Below, in pieces: positions 6,073 through 9,180 of a stretch of 9,180 nt of DNA. The notes under the pieces are model-generated. The model was not told the DNA's origin. It saw nothing but the letters and a program-made list of their open reading frames with translations, and ran no database searches. The position numbers were made by a program, and so were the translations under genes. Within the stretch, counting starts at the first letter, position 1. The number at the start of each line of letters is the position of its first letter. The DNA is from an uncultured Methanobrevibacter sp. (lineage in GTDB: Archaea; Methanobacteriota; Methanobacteria; Methanobacteriales; Methanobacteriaceae), in assembly GCA_946611495.1 (NCBI GenBank), contig CAMODR010000033.1:1-9180 (forward strand), given 5' to 3'.

Positions 6073-9000
6073 ATGTCTGATGATAATACCGTTTATGCAG
6101 AAGATTGCAATGCTTCAATAAAAACCAAGGTTAAGGTTGGTAAATCAGCTTCTAGTAAAGGTTGGGCCCTAAATCTTGAAGACATTAATGATTTCTTTCC
6201 AATAAGGAGATATGAACGTGACTGCCATATATGGATTAAGGGAATCCTTTCAGAGTGTAAAATAAGAATTAATCCAAGGATTTTTTATACAAGTGAGGAT
6301 TTACAGAGACATATTGAAGATTTGGATGAAGGAGATTTTATATCCTTGCAATTGATGTATAATAAAGATGATTTAGATTCAAAGATTAATGAATTTTTTT
6401 CATTTAAAGAAAAATATATTGATACTCAATTAACTGTGGGAAAATCATATAAAAGCAAGGGATGGGGTCTTTCTAAGGATGTTGTAGCAAAATTGCTTCC
6501 TTTAGATGCCTATGATTTAAAATTTCCCATCATCGTTGATGGAATATCTGATTTTGGAAAAATAAATGCCCAGACTCGTTTATTTTATAATAATGAAGAT
6601 TTAAGCTCAAAACTTAAAGAATTGCATGATTCAAATCCTAAACAGAAAATTGATGCAAAAATCTTATTGGAAAATGCTAATTTAACCCCATACATGGAAT
6701 ACTCAGAAAATAAAACTTTTCAGGATGAAGCTAGAAAATGTGTTATATGCGGTAAGCATTTGGATATAGAAAGTAAGGAAAATAAGTGTTCTGAATGTTT
6801 AGACAAAGAAGTAACAGTTTTAAGGCTTAAAGAACTACTAAAAGTAGTTTCTCCAGGAGATGAAATCACAGTAGATGATTTGAGAGCAAAAGGCATCCCC
6901 CGAATGAGAATTCGTATTTTAACATCCAAATTATTGAAATATGACTTATTAACTGAAGAATTGGATGGCAGTTTTATTTTAAAAGATGAAAATGAATTAA
7001 ATTCATTCATTAATAAATGGGATAAGGAAATCACCATTAATTTAAAACTTGATGATGAGAAAAATATAATTAAAGATTACAACAAAGGCATTTTAATTGA
7101 AGAGTTATCAGAAAAATATGATGTTGAAGAAAAAGTCATAGAAAGCATCATTTCTCGCTTCAATGATGGAGAGTTCGATACTTTTTTTCTAAAGGAGATC
7201 CATATTAATCAAGATTCAAACATTCCAAAATTTAAGCTTGCAAAATCAAATAATATCCCATTTAATTTTACTCAGTTAAATCCGGATCGTACATTAAAGT
7301 TTTCTAATGGACATAATTCTATATTTACTATAAAAGATGCCATTTCCATTCACGACACCTATTATGACGGAACATATACTATTAAAGAATTATCTAAGAA
7401 ATTTAATTATCCAACTTCTCTTATTAGAAGAATTATAGGTCGTTTTGACGAAGGAGACTTCGATAAATTTTTAGATGACCCGTTGGCAAAAGAATCAAAT
7501 TATGATACTAATTCCAGTGTTCCTAAATTGAAACAAACAAAGTATAATGACAAACCATTCAAAAATTTAAAATTAACACCCCAAAAAACATTTTATATCA
7601 ATAATAACAGTATTTCCAAATATACTATAGATGATGTTGTCTCTATCCATGACGAATATTATCAAGGAGCGAGTTTAAAAGAATTATCTAAGGAATATAA
7701 CTTATCCAATATTACTATTGAAAGAATAATATGCAGGTATGATGAAGGAGACTTCGATGAAGTATTAAGAAATATAGATTCTTATATACATAAACTGAAA
7801 ATTCCAGATTATTTAAATGTTCCTTATGAGATTTCAGAGCTAGATTCAGACAGAACATTTATTTTTAATAGCGGCCGCAATTCAAAATTTACATTTGATG
7901 ATGCCATCTTTATCCATAAAAGTTATTATAAAGGTTACTTAAAAGTTAAAGATTTATCTGATTTATTTGAATTAAACAATAATGTTATTAAACGTATTAT
8001 AGTTCGTTTTGATCAAGGAGACTTTGATAGATTTTTAGAAAATGGGAAACTAAATGACATCAAAGATAATGTAGTTGAAAAAATTGTCTTATCAGATTCA
8101 ATCAATATACCTTATGAAATTTTAAAATTGAATGATAACAATACTTTTAAATATTCTACAAATCATAATTCTAAGTTTACTTTAGATGATTTAATATATA
8201 TTCATGATAGTTATTATGAAGGTTATTTGACTGTAAATAATTTATCTAAAATATTTAATTTTCCTCAAACTACTATTAAACGCATTATCGGCCGTTTTGA
8301 TGAAGGAGATTTTGATGAATATTTAAAAGAACCCAAAGTAATCAATGTTAAAGCCGATATTATTCCTAAGTTAAAATTGCCAAAAAATCAGAACATACCT
8401 TATGATATTAAAGAGTTAAATGCTGACAGGACTTTTAAATATTCCAGTGGGCATAGTTCTAAGTTTACCATAGATGATGTTATTTTTATTCATGCCAAGT
8501 ATTATGAGGGGTCCTATTCCATTGAAGAACTATCACAAAAATTTGACATATCAATTAACAATATTAAAAGAATCATAACACGTTTTGATGCTAGAGATTT
8601 TAAGAAATATGTTAAAAAGGAAATTAATAAGAAAAATAAAGTTAAAAAAACCACAAAACGAAAACCAAAGAAAATTAGGAAGAAGTTAAAATTGCCTGAT
8701 GCAACAAATAATCCATATAATATTAAATTCCTAACAATTGATAATACTTTTCGATTAGAAAGTGGAAAAGTGACAGATTTTACCCTTAAAGATGTGGTTA
8801 AAATTCATAGACAGTATTATAGTAAAACGACTATAACTGAATTGTCTAAAAAACATGGTCTTTCGCCATCAACAATTAAAAAAATTATTGTACGATTTGA
8901 TTGTGGCGATTTTGATACTTTCTTAAAAGATTATTATCCAAACGAACTGAAAAATAAAGATATTGAAGTATTCTTTATTAATAATCGAGAAAACTTGAAT

Positions 9001-9180
9001 GATTTTTTAGATTATATAACAATTGGTTATAATATTAAAAGTGCAAGTCAACGTTTGAATTTAAATTTAGACTGTGTTAAAAAGTTAATTTCTGTAGCAA
9101 ATAAAGACCCTAAGTACTCTTCATTTTTTAATGATTATTCTGAAGCCAAAAATATCAGGGATAAACGAAGGAAAAAAAGT
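6073..9180 (+). CDS. Giant multi-HTH repeat protein with zinc ribbon (3' truncated)
   Basis: A frame of 1036 codons without a stop runs off the right edge, 13 bases after the preceding stop, so it is probably the last or a late gene of the operon. ATG at 6073 has GTGA 4 bases upstream; a GTG at 6046 in frame, overlapping the previous gene, is an alternative start. Layout by residue: two copies of a 100-residue unit (17-100 and 117-200, sharing VGKS..SKGW.L and R.FY..EDL); zinc ribbon C223xxC226...C239xxC242; winged-helix-like segment about 246-317; a divergent HTH unit 322-373; six HTH repeats 395-955; another divergent unit about 965-1022 before the edge. There is no signal or membrane segment and no nuclease, ATPase or protease motif. 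I do not recognise the whole protein. It looks like a large DNA-binding scaffold, sensor or regulator; an effector domain may lie beyond the edge. Confidence 0.85.
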   Translation, partial: MSDDNTVYAEDCNASIKTKVKVGKSASSKGWALNLEDINDFFPIRRYERDCHIWIKGILSECKIRINPRIFYTSEDLQRHIEDLDEGDFISLQLMYNKDDLDSKINEFFSFKEKYIDTQLTVGKSYKSKGWGLSKDVVAKLLPLDAYDLKFPIIVDGISDFGKINAQTRLFYNNEDLSSKLKELHDSNPKQKIDAKILLENANLTPYMEYSENKTFQDEARKCVICGKHLDIESKENKCSECLDKEVTVLRLKELLKVVSPGDEITVDDLRAKGIPRMRIRILTSKLLKYDLLTEELDGSFILKDENELNSFINKWDKEITINLKLDDEKNIIKDYNKGILIEELSEKYDVEEKVIESIISRFNDGEFDTFFLKEIHINQDSNIPKFKLAKSNNIPFNFTQLNPDRTLKFSNGHNSIFTIKDAISIHDTYYDGTYTIKELSKKFNYPTSLIRRIIGRFDEGDFDKFLDDPLAKESNYDTNSSVPKLKQTKYNDKPFKNLKLTPQKTFYINNNSISKYTIDDVVSIHDEYYQGASLKELSKEYNLSNITIERIICRYDEGDFDEVLRNIDSYIHKLKIPDYLNVPYEISELDSDRTFIFNSGRNSKFTFDDAIFIHKSYYKGYLKVKDLSDLFELNNNVIKRIIVRFDQGDFDRFLENGKLNDIKDNVVEKIVLSDSINIPYEILKLNDNNTFKYSTNHNSKFTLDDLIYIHDSYYEGYLTVNNLSKIFNFPQTTIKRIIGRFDEGDFDEYLKEPKVINVKADIIPKLKLPKNQNIPYDIKELNADRTFKYSSGHSSKFTIDDVIFIHAKYYEGSYSIEELSQKFDISINNIKRIITRFDARDFKKYVKKEINKKNKVKKTTKRKPKKIRKKLKLPDATNNPYNIKFLTIDNTFRLESGKVTDFTLKDVVKIHRQYYSKTTITELSKKHGLSPSTIKKIIVRFDCGDFDTFLKDYYPNELKNKDIEVFFINNRENLNDFLDYITIGYNIKSASQRLNLNLDCVKKLISVANKDPKYSSFFNDYSEAKNIRDKRRKKS
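6121..6672 (+). repeat. Tandem duplicated 100-residue unit in the giant protein
   Basis: Copy 1 (about 6121-6372) and copy 2 (about 6421-6672) align with an exact offset of 100 residues: V22/V122 GKS, K29/K129 GW, G57/G157 I, R69/R169, F71-Y72/F171-Y172, and E75-D76/E175-D176 then Leu. The proteins are clearly diverged while the spacing is intact, so this is an old domain duplication under constraint. The alternating hydrophobic pattern suggests beta structure followed by a helix. Fold not recognised. Confidence 0.75.
6739..6798 (+). other. Zinc ribbon within the giant protein
   Basis: Two CxxC pairs, C223-VI-C226 and C239-SE-C242, are 12 residues apart, with CGK after the first pair and CLDK after the second. 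This is a compact four-cysteine zinc ribbon. It separates the duplicated N-terminal units from the HTH array and may stabilise the junction or contact nucleic acid. Confidence 0.75.
7036..9138 (+). repeat. Array of HTH-like repeats coding about 96 residues each
   Basis: Six clear units at 7255-7482, 7552-7773, 7819-8043, 8107-8334, 8395-8622 and 8710-8937 share the order: IPY.I..L..DRTFKY, NSKFT.DD.I.IH..YY.G, T..ELSK.F, IKRII.RFDEGDFD.FL. Linkers of 15-29 residues between units are basic, several with a KLKLP-like motif. Divergent units flank them (7036-7191 and 8965-9138). In every one of the eight, the Glu-Leu-Ser position and the following helix Ile/Val are exactly 12 residues apart, the spacing of canonical helix-turn-helix motifs. 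Repeats are conserved in protein rather than in DNA, though the DEGDFD stretch is similar in bases too. Confidence 0.85.

Noticed and set aside
6720..7037. 105-codon minus-strand open frame
   Set aside because: Antisense to the zinc ribbon and winged-helix part of the giant gene, Ser/Leu-rich shadow composition.
7255..8937. CRISPR-like or mobile-element repeats
   Set aside because: The periodicity of about 290 bases is in frame and conserved at protein level with diverged bases; there are no short identical repeats, spacers or terminal inverted repeats.

Overview
The window reads as AT-rich archaeal DNA, most likely from a methanogen of the Methanobacteriales (Methanobrevibacter/Methanosphaera type). 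The basis is the very low GC, heavy use of ATA, AGA and TTA codons, AAA/GAA-rich proteins, GGTG-type Shine-Dalgarno sites, a TTG start and TATA-like boxes ahead of genes. Genus is inference; there is no rRNA or tRNA gene in the window to fix it.

Layout, all on the + strand: (1) the 3' end of an unrecognised gene (1-167), whose stop codon lies in a hairpin. (2) A D12-class DNA adenine-N6 methyltransferase of the DpnII/Dam type (278-1219). (3) A 184-base gap with a TATA-like box and a 9-bp inverted repeat. (4) A close-packed run of five genes: a protein with a PLD-like nuclease motif and an SF2 helicase (1404-3491), a 57-residue small protein (3504-3677), a DndD/Rad50-like SMC-type ATPase with a CxxC hook (3667-5631), a 141-residue all-helical protein (5634-6059), and a very large gene that runs off the right edge (6073 to beyond 9180). 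The last gene encodes two copies of a 100-residue unit, a CxxC-x12-CxxC zinc ribbon, a winged-helix-like segment, and then about eight helix-turn-helix-like units, six of them in well-conserved repeats of about 96 residues.

Working together: the helicase/nuclease, small protein, DndD-like ATPase and about 140-residue protein look like a restriction cassette of the kind linked to Dnd DNA phosphorothioation. No sulfur-modification enzyme (DndA, B, C or E) is visible here. The neighbouring modification enzyme is an adenine methyltransferase instead. I infer an anti-phage defence island in which self/non-self marking may be by N6-methyladenine, or by Dnd genes outside the window, and in which the giant repeat-HTH protein is the least described part. 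Short open frames on the minus strand across this region appear to be shadows of the real genes; no CRISPR array, insertion sequence or RNA gene was seen.
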